From positions 76,092,186 through 76,156,185 of the forward strand of contig CM056743.1 of the NCBI GenBank assembly GCA_029851415.1: a stretch of DNA of 64,000 nucleotides. The letters run 5' to 3'. The stretch comes from Eretmocerus hayati. Its lineage: Eukaryota > Arthropoda > Insecta > Hymenoptera > Aphelinidae. Every line of letters starts with the position of its first letter. The stretch's first letter is position 1. The notes under the pieces are model-generated. The model saw nothing but the letters and a program-made list of their open reading frames with translations, was not told where the DNA came from and searched no databases. The position numbers and the translations under genes were made by a program. Positions 1-12,603 of the stretch are shown in pieces.

Positions 1-1533
1 TAGTTGGCGTCCTTGTCGCCACGTACCGTGCGGACCTCGGTGCTGGGGTCGGGGTGACCCTTGAAGCGGTGGTCCGAGCTTTTCTCGTCTCCAGCGTGGT
101 AGGGTTCTGCTCCGAAGCCTGGGTTACGGTGGCGTCGGGTCCCGGGAGCACCGGGAAAGGCCTGGGCAGCATCGGGGCTCTTGGAGTTCCCGTAGGCGTC
201 CGGTCCGGTGGTGGGTTCGAGATCTGTCTGAACTCTGGGAGGCTGTGTGGTGGGCGTCGTCGTCGATGGGGATCCGGTCCGATACCAGCTATGAAGGCGG
301 ATTGATGCTGTTGTGAGGCCGGGGTCGATTGATGCAAGGGCTCCCTTTCCCTTGGCTGGTGGCTGTTGGTGGCGGAGCTCGTGGATTGTGAGGCACAGGG
401 GTGCCAAGCGTGGTGGAGTCCTTCCCCTCAAGCCCCTCCAGTCATGTGTAGAGCGCGCCGCGGCGTCGCAGGGAAGGGGCTCCTTCGCCGCGAGCCGCGT
501 CGCTCTCTGCACTTGACTGGAGGGGCTTGAGGGGAGGGACTCTACTACGCTCGACACCCCTGGTGAGGCAGCGGCGGACTAGTGGGGCTGCTCACGGACC
601 CACTCGACCTCCTTCGGAGTTGACTGCGTGGCTGCGTTGGTGTCGCGTTTGGTCCATAACGAGCCTCGTGAGCGGCTCGTCCCGACCACATCGCGTACGC
701 GGTAGCGCACCGCGGAAAGTTGCTGGTGGCTACTCTGCGACGCCCGCAGTTGAAGCGATGGAACCAGGGCTTTGGATTTGGGCAGAAAGCCGAGCGGTGG
801 CCGCGTTGCCAGCAGCGGAAACAACAATTGGGGGGGGGGGGGGAAAGGGTCATCCCCGTCGTTCGGTAAAGCCACCAACCACTGGAACCTGGTGCCTCTG
901 CGTGATGGTCCGGGCCCTGATGTCGGGGTGACGTCCCTCCTGGGTGCGGGGTTCTCTCGCTCCGGTGTCGGTGGTGTTGGCTCATCCAGACGTGCCACGC
1001 GAGGTTCGCGGGTCCCGGAGTCGGAGAGTATTCGCGTTCCGTGGGTGCCTGGTAGTAACATGATCCTCCAGAGTCATGTGACGATTAGAGTTGCGTCGAC
1101 GACGTTTGGAGGAGTCGTCGTGACGCAACATCGGCTCTTCTTGTCGTTGTTGTTGCTGCTCCTGGTGGCGCGGGCGCTCTGGTTCTCGGTGTCTGGCGGA
1201 CGAACGTTCGTACTCGCGTTTTAGCGCGTGGCGGTGGTCTCTGACTTGGATACGTTCCCTGCGGATCTGCAAGGCGACTTCTGGGGTCCAATCCGATCTG
1301 GTCCATATCCGCTTGCCTCTGTAGGGCTGAGGGTACTGGACGGGCCGGTCCGGGTGGAGGACTCGGGCCACCTCGTCCCTCCGGTCCAGGTATCCTTGCC
1401 AATCTCGCTCCGGATCCCAATTGTCCCGCAACTGGAGTTCGTTTGCTGTTTCCAACTCGCGGCGCTTCGAGGCCGGGAGGTCTGGCGGAGTGTTGATGAG
1501 AGCCGGGGTCCACTTCCTGCCGCGTTGGAGCAC
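1..1533 (-). pseudogene. Ty3/gypsy-type gag remnant, cut by the window edge
   Basis: Read on the minus strand, this is a basic, Gln/Arg-rich capsid-like protein in broken frames. The first part (1533-982) is open for 183 codons. The next part, in other frames, carries a zinc knuckle at 826-783 (CFRCWQRGHRSAFC, spacing C-x2-C-x4-H-x4-C). It is followed at about 765-693 by a degenerate second Cys-rich motif of the kind many arthropod gypsy gags carry. From about 400 to base 1 another minus frame stays open without a Met: a Pro/Thr-rich stretch then an acidic/basic stretch, consistent with a gag tail or gag-pol linker running off the window. A run of about 12 G at 831-842 sits next to the knuckle and is a likely frameshift site. 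Gypsy assignment rests on the knuckle pair; BEL/Pao gag is the alternative. No LTR was found, so the element is incomplete here. Confidence 0.55.
394..565. repeat. Long inverted repeat (hairpin) inside the gag remnant
   Basis: Arms at about 394-444 and 514-565 are inverted copies with a few mismatches (core GCCCCTCCAGTCA against TGACTGGAGGGGC). The GC-rich 69-bp loop is itself partly self-complementary (AGAGCG near 451 and CGCTCT near 501). It may be a small inserted foldback element or a structured segment of the retroelement RNA. Confidence 0.75.
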
Positions 1534-1640
1534 CCCTGGGCTCGTTGTTTGCGGAAAAGAGTGCTAGAGAATAAAGATTCGAGGGATGAAACAGATCTTG
1601 AATGGGTAGAGAGTGGAGAAGCTGATAAATTTGACAATTT

Positions 1641-2106
1641 CTAGTCAGCAAAAGATCGATTGAAATCAATATTGGCAGAAGCATCGTCAGTTCCTGTCAT
1701 CGATTCTATCAAGGGATGGGTTTCGACCCCATTCCTCAAAAAATGAGACCCTCATTCCTTCTTCAAATTTTCAAAACTAAAAATAACCTCACTTAGATAT
1801 GCATAACTGTTGACAACTATGCTCTTTTGATGTCAATTTACGAGTTTGAGGTTCAAAATGTGCGTTTCATATTACGCAACGACAATACACGAATTGAAGT
1901 TCAAAACATGTGTTAAATATTACGTAAGAAAGGGTGGGTGGTTACCTACAATCTGACGCTCCCTTACAAAGGGTGGGTGGGTGGTCAAACTAGACGGAAA
2001 TTTTTCATACGTAATTAATGGACAACTCCTAGTACTGATAACTCGTCAATATTCACCCATGTAAAAATCAGGAAAACAAAGATAAGATTTCCAAAACAGG
2101 AAACCC
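1641..2106. other. Non-coding stretch with short direct repeats
   Basis: No gene seen. It holds two similar ~55-bp blocks (near 1838 and 1894, sharing GAGGTTCAAAATGTG / GAAGTTCAAAACATGTG) followed by ACGCAA or ACGTAA. It also holds GGGTGGGTGG blocks at 1933 and 1971, possibly the end of a small MITE. A C-rich run lies at 2104-2111. Confidence 0.4.
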
Positions 2107-4160
2107 CCCCCCAATTGTAGATTTTGAAAGCCCAGAGGTGAATAATGACAAATGTAGATTATACATAGACTCTAGCGCTGATGTATGCATTAAAGAAGCG
2201 AGTAAAGTGAAGAGTCCTTCAGACATTGATAGGCCTGAAATACTCAACATAAATGGCGTGGCCGAAGGAGAACTCAGATGGAATGATTTTATTGACTCGC
2301 TAAGACCGATGAATTATATCTCCATAATTTCAAATTCCCGCGAATGATAAATACGATATCCGATCATATTGATCGAGTGTCAAAATTAATGACATACATC
2401 TCCGATAGAAGACCGAAGACCTGTCAAAATAAAAATGTTGAGGAATCGAATGGGAGTAGCGGGTTAGAATGACCTTCCTCGCAAGCGCTTAACAAAGATG
2501 AACTTCCGTATATGAGGGCATTCAAACCATCGAACACTCGGCCACTTGAGCCGCGTGTCAGTGGTGAACTTTCATTGCTCTTCCACCACTTTGAGAAGCC
2601 CGAGCAATGGGAGAAGGGCGGAACACGCATAATATCAGCGTAGATTCAGGATTTTCCATGAAGTTCTTCATTTCTCATCTTTATTCCTCGTTTCTTCTCA
2701 TCAAAATCCTTCAGGTGCATCCTCGCAACCAGACGAGGCTCTGAAAGGTGCTCTGATCGAAAGTGGAGTGGAATCCATTCTCTATTGATGCCAAAAACGT
2801 TAGCTATATCAGCTGACCTCAACTCGCAAAGACCGATAAATTATATCTCCATAATTTGATTTTCTCAGGAATAAACGGCATGCAGTGGCAATTTCATGTT
2901 GTCCTCGGCTCCATTTCGTTAGACTGTTGTGGTCTGGTTGGGTGGGACTTCTTAACGGGATATGGTACTGAATTGAACCCCAGAGCCCGCTGCCTCGAGT
3001 TCGGTGAATTTTCAATGCCTTTCATGTACAATGGGAAAGTAAAAGTGCCGCCTAGAATAAGAAGACTCATGATATTCGAGTCTTGAATGATACTAAAAAA
3101 GTGGGGGGGGGGGGTCCCACGCATTTACGTAAGACATGGGATTCTTTTCGTCAATTTATTGCCAAGCACCACAACGGATATGGCATAGCAGAGGTCGTAA
3201 ATATTTCATATGAAACTATATACATTGACACTCCTGCAGTCAAATCGAGAAGATTCTCAGAAATAATTTCTTGGGACGATGTCAACGAGGGGAAGGTCAA
3301 TGGGGAACACGCAGTACATTTCATCCGCCGGTTGTACACAGGCACTGACACGGCGAATGAGTGGCTTTGCGAGAATTTGCAGAGTACAGATAAGAAGGCG
3401 CGTGACATAGCCTCAGCACAACACGTAGAAAGATTCATGAGATTGAACTCGTTTATATCGAAGGTTGCTCGCCGGAGGGAATTGAGCACGGACATAGGCT
3501 CATCAGCATAGACCCATGGCAATTTGGGCTGAAGGGCAAACCACTCCGAACGACCCCAGTTATAGAACATAAAATCAAGTTGAAATCGGTCGAACCAATC
3601 AAAGCTAAGCGATATCGCTCACCTCCAGCATTGAAAGGCCCTTCGATTGAAGAGGTAAAAAAATTACACGATACGGAGTATTGCGGCCATCCAGATAGCC
3701 ATGGAGATTGAATTGCTCCTTGATGCTAAAAAGCCCAGACAAGGATGGGACGAAAAGGTTCCGGTTCGTCGCAGATTTCTGCCCCCTCAATGAGGACACG
3801 GTAGGGACGTGTCAGCTGTTGTCTTTCACAGTTGATTTCAGCGATAAGCTGGCTAGCGTGCGATATGGCACAGTGGTAGACTGACTAGATGCATTTTATT
3901 AGATAAAGATGGATGAGAAATCGGCACTTTATTCTGCGATAGACACACCCCTAGGCGGGAAGGAATACGCTCGCATGGCTCAAGGGATGGTTGGTAGTCC
4001 TGACACTCTAGATAGAGCAATTCCCATCGCGTTCTCCTCCTCCACCCCCGACGAATCCGTCGTTATTGTGACGATCTGTTTATCTGGGCAGCTATCTTGG
4101 AAGAACATGGGATTAAATTCAGGAAATTCATCCCTACTAATTCATCCCTACACGTGAGAT
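2107..4160 (+). pseudogene. Decayed Ty3/gypsy pol (protease and reverse transcriptase)
   Basis: Pieces of a gypsy polyprotein occur in the normal order but in shifting frames. An aspartic-protease N-half lies near 2138-2270 (LYIDSSADVCIKEASKV, with the usual DTGA changed to DSSA). The protease C-half lies near 2880-2990 (FHVVLGSISLDCCGLVGWDF). The RT entry segment at 3565-3680 reads KAKRYRSPPALKG. RT block 2 lies at 3753-3803 (RFRFVADFCPLNEDTV). RT blocks 3-5 lie at 3909-4120, where RMAQGMVGSP stands for RMPFGL..AP and VVIVTICL stands for the catalytic VVYLDDIL, so the active site is lost. Stops and frameshifts separate the blocks. No RNase H, integrase or LTR was recognised downstream. The family call is confident; the element is dead. 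Confidence 0.7.
2337..2818. other. ~480-bp insertion or duplication splitting the protease
   Basis: The protease halves are separated by ~480 bp flanked by similar ~40-bp direct copies (GAATTATATCTCCATAATTT at about 2310 and AAATTATATCTCCATAATTT at about 2837). The interior shows no recognisable gene. A local duplication or an insertion with a long flanking repeat would both fit. Confidence 0.4.
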
Positions 4161-6200
4161 AGCGTGTTCATAACTACGTGAAATAACACTGGTGGAACCT
4201 AGTACGACTATTGAGCATTTCCCGACTGACGATAGCACGTTCCATCCACGTGCAATTCCACGTGTTCAAGTGTAACGGAATGCCAAACTCAATTCGAGTC
4301 TTATGAATGACTTGAAACAATTGCGGAACTCGTGATCCTGAGTTAGACCTCCGCGAAAATACGAACGAGGGAGGCTTATATAAGAAACTACGAAGTCTCT
4401 CCAAATGAGGGGTCTGTATGTATATCTAGGGGGAGTAAATTCAGAATCATCTCCGGACCTGGTAGTCAGTCGGACGAATTCAGAATATGGAGGAGGGAAC
4501 GATCGATTCATCATTCATGAGCAATTTTATTTATTCCCGATTGCATGTCCACACCCACAAAGTCATAATAACAATAATCTGGTTCAGAGTATAGAAAACA
4601 ACTCAGTAAGAATATCAGGATATAACTTATATAAATTCTAATTTCCAAATAAAAGTAGTGATGAGACATTCATTGAGGACCAGAATCGCCACCCCTTGTA
4701 TAATTCCCTAGAATTGTGTACAAAATTTCAGGAAGGGATATGCAGTTCCGCTCACACCCTTAAAATTGAATATCGACACTTACCACTTGAAATCAATAGA
4801 TTCTCATATCGATACTGCACCTCAGAGCCAATCCTTTCTGTTGTATCAAGTGTCTCTGGCATACTTAGAATTTGTTCATACAAAATTTCGCCACTTTGGC
4901 GTATGGTGACGCTCGTTTAACTCATCCGACCTGTAAATAAATTTATTGCATGTAGAAATACGCAAGATTCGACCAATCATGTTATGAAGTTTACTCATCA
5001 GACGCGGGGCTTTCCAACGCTTCCAAAATGAACCCTGAAGTCGATTAATTGTCTGGAGATATCATGGTCTGAAGATATGCAGACATGGTAGAAATGATCG
5101 ATCTCTGCTTTCCAATTTCTGAGCCTTCCAATTCCATTCTCTGCTCCACCGAGTGAGCAAATGTCACGGCAGGGCAGAACCAGTTCTAAATGCGACTGAA
5201 AGAAACTGTCGAGATTCCCACGGGATCTCAAAATTATTATATTAAGAGACACAAGGTGCCTATTCCCCCACGGAATCCCTATATCAGGGTTGCCAACATA
5301 AATCGAATCTGTGTTGCCAACTTGACGGCACGAAAAGTCCCTAGACCAGGTCAAATGTCCCTAGATTTTTCCGCGATGTATAGAACACGTGTTTGAGTGT
5401 CGTTCACGTATTTTTGACGTATTTTTGAGTTTTTCATATGGATTTCCGATTTTTTTATATGTATTTATACGTTGATATTATATATTCGATTTGCTGCTAA
5501 TTCTTGCCGTGAAAACGGTCGCTGATCGGTCTCACGGAGCCCTTTCGAACACTGCCCAAGCTTCCGAATCCATTGGCGAAGGTTAGGAGCAATCGATTTT
5601 TATGTGTTTCGTTTATATATTTTCGTATTAAGTGCATGCTGGGAGTTATTTAATGGCGTATTTTAGTGAAACGTATCAGAAAATTCGAGACACCGCCATT
5701 CTCAACATCGAAGGTAGCCGAGTAACTTTTTACGGTTGTCAAGGCCGCCTCACTTTCAGATGTGAAGTAACTTTGGTGTTCGAGTTAGCTTTATTTAATG
5801 GTTTTTATTTCAATTTTTTGTTAGAGATAGATCGATCCGCATGAGTATTGGTTGATTTCGAATGAAATCGGTAATACAGTGACGATGAAGTCGAATCGTA
5901 CTGACAAAGTGATGGAATGTTAAAGATCGAGAGGTTGTTATTTCGTTGATTTTGAATATGTGATACATACGAATGGATTTCAAATTTCTGAAACTTTTCT
6001 GAATGAATTCGAGGAATCTTTGATTTGACTTTGAAGATGATAATTTTCGTATTTCTACTCATACCGAGTGTGAAACTACGTAACATTTTGGAGTTTTTGA
6101 ATTTATTTCTATTTGGAGGAGAAATTAACCGTTTTTTTGAAAATCGAACTTATGAAAATATGAAGTGAGAAGCGGTTTACGTCTATCTCGCATGCTGATA
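4161..6200. other. Non-coding stretch, one possible hAT-like terminus
   Basis: No gene is supported; open frames here are short and unlike known families. CAGGGTTGCCAAC at 5285-5297 resembles the terminal motif of some insect hAT-type elements and is followed by a second TTGCCAAC at 5313, but no matching right end was found. From about 5400 the sequence becomes AT-rich and simple. Confidence 0.3.
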
Positions 6201-6217
6201 TTAGAGGACGTCATTTC

Positions 6218-8245
6218 ATATGGGGGAGTGGTTGAGAGAACTCTTTTGACCAGTTTATGATTCAAGTGATTTTGATGAGAATTTAGGGATAGATAATTTA
6301 CATTGAGGAAGGGTATCGTATAGACTATTAGGAATGACTTTCGTAAATGAATCCAATATCACTCGATTGATGCAATCGTGAGGGGAGAATTGAATTGATG
6401 CATTGTGATGGTTTTTGCTACGCGATCATCAAGAGCAATTGTTAGAAATTCACTAATCAGGGAAGCTCTTTATTTTCATACTATTTTTAGTATTTACGTT
6501 GAAAGATTTGAATTTTTGAGAAGTTTTTGATTTGACGTAATGATTCTAATATTCATCATCCTCGTCTTTTGTTCATGGAGTGAAATTGAGTTGAAACGGG
6601 GCAGTGTTTTATGTTAAGAGTGAAATTGTAACTCTTCATCACAGAGGTTGAAGGAGACATGATGAGATGAGACTGACCCGTCGATTTGGTTTACCAGTGT
6701 CGGGACCAAAGCGGCGCTCAGATCAGAGGAAATCCAGCAACATGCTTCCGAAGAGTGGCGTTAGTATTGTGTTGTTGTTTTACAATAGCTGGGCAACAGG
6801 GAGTTACACTCTGTCGCACTCGGGAATGAGAAACCCAACTCCCATATGAGCGAAGGCATTATGTGACGCTGTTGCAACTCGTAAAAGTGTGGTGTGGTAG
6901 TTTTGAGTGAGTATGACGAGGATGAGTTGAATTAATGTCATTAGAGAAGCTTTGAATTAGATCCTGATAGTGAAGATTATGTGAATGCTTTTACTCTTCA
7001 ATGAAACTGGGATGATGATTTTAATTTGTCAAGTGATAGTAGATTCATATATATTTTTCTAAATGAATCTGAATTGATTCAAGTAGAGCAGGGATCAGTA
7101 CTTGGAATTTCTTAATATATTGAAAAATTTTAATTATGCCCTTTTTAAAAATTTGTATATATCTCATGATGAATAGAATATTATTCAACTTGAGATTGAA
7201 AGAATGCACAATTGAAAATTGTATGTTTACTTTAAAGGGCGTAATTCCATTTGGGGGAGTGGTTGAGAGAATTTTTCTCACCAGTTTATGATTCAACTAA
7301 TCTGCATCAGATTTAGGAATCGATTATTTACATTGAGCGATGGTAATGTCTAAAGCATCCAAAATTACTTTTGTGAATGAATCCAATATCATTTGACCAA
7401 TGCACTCGTGAGGGGAGAATCGAATCGATGTATTGTGATGGTCTCTGATACGTGATCATTCAAGAACAATTGTTATAAAATTACTATTAGGGAAGCTTTT
7501 TGTTTTCATACTATCTTTAGTATTTACGTTGAAAGATTTGAATTTTTGAGAAGATTTTGATTCGACGTAATGATTTTAATATTCATCATCCTCGTCTTTT
7601 GTTCATGATGTGAAATTGAGTTGAAACGGGGGAGTGTTTTATGTTAAGAGGGAAATTGTAACTCTTCATCACAGAGGTTGAAGGAGACATGATCAGATGA
7701 GACTGACCCGTCGGTTTGGTTTACCAGTGTCGGGACCAAAGCGGCGCTCAGATCAGAGAAAATCCAGCAACATGCTTCTGAAGAGTGGCGTTAGTATTGT
7801 GTTGTTGTTTTACAATAGCTGGACAACAAGGAGTCACACTCTGTCGCACTCGGGAATGAGAAACCCAACTCCCATATGAGCCAAGGCATTATGTTCTGTT
7901 GCAACTTGTAAAAGTGTGGTGTGATAGTTTCAAGTAAGTATGACGAGGATGAATGGAGCATTGAATCAGATCTTGTTAATGAAGATTACGTGAATGCATT
8001 CACTTTTTGATGAAATTAGAAGAATGATTTTACTTTGTCGAGTGATAGTGGATTCATAAATATTTTTTCGGATGACTTTGAATTGATTCAAGTTAAGCTG
8101 GAATTAGTACTTGGAAATTCTCAATATATTGAAAAATTTCAAATATGCTTCTTTTGAAAATTTGTATGAATCTCATCATGAATAGAATATTTTTCAGCTT
8201 GAGATTGGAAAAAAAGTACAATTGAAGATTGTACGGAAAAATTCA
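6218..8245 (+). repeat. Two 1.03-kb direct repeats with a conserved core
   Basis: Two tandem copies offset by ~1030 bp, anchored at GGGGGAGTGGTTGAGAGAA (6221 and 7252) and GTGAGGGGAGAAT (6379 and 7409). The best-conserved part runs from AACTCTTCATCACAGAGG (about 6630 and 7660) through CCCAACTCCCATATGAG. A 60-codon frame covers the core in both copies, but most differences between them change the amino acid, so it does not look coding. The alternation of conserved core and drifting flanks suggests an RNA-level or exon-like unit. Confidence 0.65.
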
Positions 8246-8865
8246 TTTGATGAGTTGTATTCTTTTTCGAATGCTTATTCTATAATAAATGAATCGACAC
8301 GGGGATAGTTGGGGACATTACCCCAACCATTTGATTTTATTTATCGAGTTTCGGGAGATTCAGATATTGATTTATTTCACATTGGACATAATTACATGTA
8401 GAGTACGTAGCGTGATATCTTAAACTAAAGTCTCATCATACATTATTCTAGTTACAGGTTTACATTTGGATGTCTTAAAATAGATTGAGTTATCTTATAC
8501 AATCGTATGAGAAGCGTATGTCGCCGTCTTGTTAACAAAATTAGTTATTGTACGAATTGAAGGAGAGTCGTCACAACAAAAGATTGAATCCTGAGAAACG
8601 TGCACGAAAGTCACTACATCGATGAATGATAATTTTTTATCATAGTCAATAATGAACGAATATATGAATGAAATTATTGATATTCAATATACGATTCTAG
8701 GAACGAACTAATTCCAACAATATTTTGATCTATAATTTATAACAACTCGTGATATTTGGTGAAGATTCTATTGAAATGAACAGGGATATCGATCTATCGT
8801 TTTCGTTGTGTGATATGGAATGGAATTGAGTGTGAATTGGTTCGTGTACATTGTTTCAGTGTACA

Positions 8866-9100
8866 TGTAACTCTTCATCACAGAGGTTGAAGGAGACATG
8901 ATCAGATGAGACTGACCCGTCGGTTTGGTTTACCAGTGTCGGGACCAAAGCGGCGCTCAGATCAGAGGAAATCCAGCAACTTGCTTCTGAAGAGTGGTGT
9001 GAGTGTGTTGTGATTTTGAGTGAGAATACCCTACATTTACAGCAGCTTGGCCTCGATCTCTATGTGAGCCATGGCATCATACATTTCTGTTGCAACTCGT
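8866..9100 (+). repeat. Third, core-only copy of the 1.03-kb repeat
   Basis: Similarity to the other two copies starts at TGTAACTCTTCATCACAG and stops at about CTGAAGAGTGG, with a second short match (TTGCAACTCGTAAA) near 9090. The shared block starts after a CAG (8881-8883), and in this copy is followed by GTGAGT at 8999. It therefore has the outline of a ~115-bp plus-strand exon (8884-8998). The other copies have weaker GTTAGT at that place. Confidence 0.5.
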
Positions 9101-9975
9101 AAATGTATTCGATTGCATTTGGATATGTAAACGATGTGTATTGTTGGGAATTATTCGTTAAAGTGTGGGACGATGGATCGATTTTTTTCGTAATTAAGAT
9201 TAGTCTCAAATTAGATCGTGAAATCAAGGTTACATTGGTGAGATACCATTCATGCCATTTCAGTAGAATAGTAAATGCTATTTTCTTATTTGTTTACGTT
9301 TTATGAAAAACTAATCAATCTAATGTTCTGACGACGATTTTATAGAATCATAATATTCAAAAAATTTCCATGGAGCTATATCTCATTGAATTTTTACAGA
9401 TATTTTAGAATGTGAAGTGACACGGGTTGATACATGTAACTCACATTTGATGTCTTCGGAAGTTGATTCGATTCCAGAGGTGTTATGAATTTCCTTGTTT
9501 TATGTGAGTATCGTTATCCTTTCGTGCTTGAATCCATGTCATTTTACTGTAGTCCCGATCTTGTTACTTTTTCTGGAACGGGTGTAACACGTTGAGTTGA
9601 AAACGTCTTGTGAATTCTCCGCTGTGCGATATTCACGATTGATTTTTGAATGCCTGTGGAATAATAGAGCAAAGTTTGGGATCAAACTCTTCATTGGTGT
9701 CATATTTGGTGAATTAGATGTTAATCCAACTGAATTTCATAATATCGCAAGACATTCTCATGGAGGGGGAAATAGAGAATTAGAATGGCAGAGCCTGAAA
9801 ATTCTGTCTTTGGAGGTAACTTATCAAATTTGTTTGGAATCATAGGGATTCAATTCATTTCCACATATTATGTACTTGAATCTACAAAATCTCGGAAAAG
9901 GTTTGAATTTTATATTTGGTATGTTTATCGAATTCGGAGAACATGAAGAACTATGATTTGATAGATATTACTTAC
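9101..9975. other. AT-rich non-coding stretch
   Basis: No gene, RNA or repeat recognised. It contains only short open frames and separates the 1-kb repeats from the exon-cassette array. Confidence 0.4.
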
Positions 9976-10264
9976 TTTTACGCTCTTGAGTTGTAGATAT
10001 CAATGTCCATAATGATATTTTGTAAGTCCTCCTTATTCACATAGAATTTTCTTGAATTGGATCTTGTCTTCAGCGTACGTATGTTCACCACTGTGTCAAG
10101 AGCCATAATGTGGGTTGGTAAGGGATCGCGCATCACCAATGGTATCTTATTCTTTCGATGACACGTTTTTTGATTTCACTCGGCGCCTATGTCTGTCTTT
10201 GAAGGCAGCGTGGGGTCGACTCTGGCTCCGGTAGAGAACGCGAATGCCTGGGCGTTTCTTGTAA
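9976..10264 (-). other. Exon-like cassette 1 of 7
   Basis: Minus strand: begins after GTTTCAG (acceptor at 10265-10267) and ends before GTAAGTAAT (donor at 9975). 289 bp. The most diverged of the seven; its lower part has drifted strongly. Confidence 0.45.
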
Positions 10265-10570
10265 CTGAAACTGATAAGAATGGAGGTAAGTTCAGAATGT
10301 GCCCCAGAGTGGGAAATTTCGAAAATTTCTGGGAGAATTTTTCGGAAAAAAAATCAATTTTTTATATTTTTGTTTTCTCAAAATCCCGTAAAAATTTCGA
10401 ATTTTTATTCCTTATATCTTCGTTTTGCGAAGCCCCGGACAAAAACTTGAGTTTTTATTCACTATATCTTTGATCTATTTAAATCATTAAAGATTCTTCA
10501 CGTATATGTTTTCGTAACTTTAACGATTCCAGGAAAAACGAGTAATTGAATTAATGGAGAAATTACTCAC

Positions 10571-10856
10571 CCTTCTCACGTTCTATAGGTGTTGGTGTCC
10601 ACGATGATATTCTGTACTCCCACTTCATCTTTCGTTGACTCATCTCATGTTTGCCCAACCTCATAGAGTACGTGTGTTCGCGACGGGCTCCAGAGGGTGA
10701 CTGCGGGCCGTTGAGAGTGCGCGCATCACTAAGTATCCCCACTCATTTTCCGGTGTCACGATGTTTGATGCTTTTCGGCACTTGTGTGTCTGTAAAGGCA
10801 GTGAGGGGAAAACTGCGGCTCCGGTAGAGAGCGCGTATGTCGGAGTGTCTCTTTCA
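10571..10856 (-). other. Exon-like cassette 2 of 7
   Basis: Minus strand: begins after ATTTCAG (10857) and ends before GTGAGTAAT (10570). 286 bp; same order of conserved words as units 3-7. Confidence 0.55.
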
Positions 10857-11162
10857 CTGAAATTGATAAGAATGGAGACAAGTTCAGAATGTGTCTCAGA
10901 GTGGGAAATTTTGAAAAATTTTCCGGAAAATTTTTCGAAAAGAAAATTAATTCTTTATATTTTTGTTTTGTCAAAATCCCGTAAAAATTTCGAATTTTTA
11001 TTTTTCATATCTTCGTTTTTCGAAACCCGGTCAAAATCTTAAATTTTTATTCTTCACATCTTTAATCAATCTAAATCATTAAAAAATTTCGACGTTTATG
11101 TTTTCGCAACTTCAACGATTCCAGGTAGAACGAGTAATTGAATTAATGATGGAATTACTCAC

Positions 11163-11447
11163 CCTTCAGACGTTCTATAGATGTTGATGTACACGATGAT
11201 ATTCTGTACGCCCACTTCATCTTTCGTTGACTCATCTTATGATTGCCCAACCTCATAGAGTACGTGCGTTCGCACGGGCTCCAGAGGATGACTGCGGGCC
11301 GTTGAGAGTGCGCGCATCACTAAGTATCCCCACTCCTTTTTCGGTGTCACGATGTTTGATGCTTTTCGGCGATTGTGTGTCTGTAAAGGCAGTGAGGGGA
11401 AAACTGCAGCTCCGGTAGAGAGCGCGTATGCCGGAGTGTCTCTTTCA
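11163..11447 (-). other. Exon-like cassette 3 of 7
   Basis: Minus strand: begins after GTTTCAG (11448) and ends before GTGAGTAAT (11162). 285 bp. One frame crosses the middle (GYLVMRALSTARS) but meets a stop before the donor. Confidence 0.55.
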
Positions 11448-11730
11448 CTGAAACTGATGAGAATGAAGACAAGTTCAGAATGTGTCTCAGAGTGGGAAAT
11501 TTTTCGAAAAGGAATCAATCTTTTATATTCTTGTTTTGTCAAAATCCCGTAAAAATTTCGAATTTTTATTTTTTATATCTCCGTTTTTCGGAACCCGGTC
11601 AAAATCTTTAATTTTTCATTTCTATATCTTTAATCAATCTAAATCATTAAAAATTCCCGAAGTTTATGTTTTCGCAACTTCAACGATTCCAGAAGAAGCG
11701 AGTAATTGAATTAATGATGGAATTACTCAC

Positions 11731-12013
11731 CCTTCAGACGTTCTATAGATGTTGACGTCCACGATGATATACTGTACGCCCACTTCATTTTTCGTTGACT
11801 CATCTTATGATTGCCCAACCTCATAGAGTACGTGTGTTCGCGACGGGCTCCAGAGGATGACTGCGGGTCGTCGAGAGAGCGCGCATCACTAAGTATACCC
11901 ACTCCTTCTTCGGTGTCACGATGTTTGATGCTTTTTGGCGCGCGGGTGTGTCTGTGAAGGCAGTGAGGGGAAAACTGCAGCTCCGGTAGAGAGCTGCCTG
12001 GGCGTTTCTCTAA
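11731..12013 (-). other. Exon-like cassette 4 of 7
   Basis: Minus strand: begins after ATTTCAG (12014) and ends before GTGAGTAAT (11730). 283 bp, closest to cassettes 2 and 3. Confidence 0.55.
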
Positions 12014-12320
12014 CTGAAATTGATAAGAATGAGGGCAAGTTCAGAATGTGCCTCAGAGTGGGAAATTTTGGAAATTTTTGAGGAAATTTTTTGAAAAAAA
12101 AAAAACAATCTTTTATATTTCTGTTTCTCCGAAGTCCCGAAAAATTTTTGGATTTTCTTTCTTTATATATTTGTCTCGTCAAGCCTCGGACAAAATCTTG
12201 AAATTTCACCTATCATATTTTCAATTAATTTGAACCATTGAAATTCTCGACGTTATCGTTTTCTTAATTCCAACGATTCCAGAAAAAATGAATTTCTAAA
12301 TTGTTGTTGAAATCACTTAC

Positions 12321-12603
12321 CTTTATGATGTCCTCTATGTATGTTCATGTCCTCGATGATATCTTGCAAGCTAACTTTGTTCTGCGTCGACTCTTGTTAT
12401 ACCTGCTCGACCCCATAGAGTACGTGTGTTTGCGCCGGGCACAAGAAGAAGACTACAAACTGTTGAGAGAGCGCGCATCACTACGTATCCCCTCTACTCT
12501 TCTAGTGTCATGATGCTTCTCGGCACGTGTCTGTGTCTGTGGAGGCGGAGATGGGGAGATTGCGGCTCCGGTAGAGAGCGCGAATGCCTGGGCGTTTCTC
12601 TAA
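12321..12603 (-). other. Exon-like cassette 5 of 7
   Basis: Minus strand: begins after GTTTCAG (12604) and ends AAAG before GTAAGTGAT (12320). 283 bp; forms a subgroup with cassette 6 by its donor and 3' half. Confidence 0.55.

Noticed and set aside
579..1224. Plus-strand and alternative minus frames at the left end
   Set aside because: GC-rich shadows of the minus-strand gag, which alone shows a CCHC pattern.
6667..6849. 60-codon conserved peptide (also 7697-7879)
   Set aside because: Differences between the two copies are mostly amino-acid changing, and the third copy loses the frame, so conservation is at DNA/RNA level.
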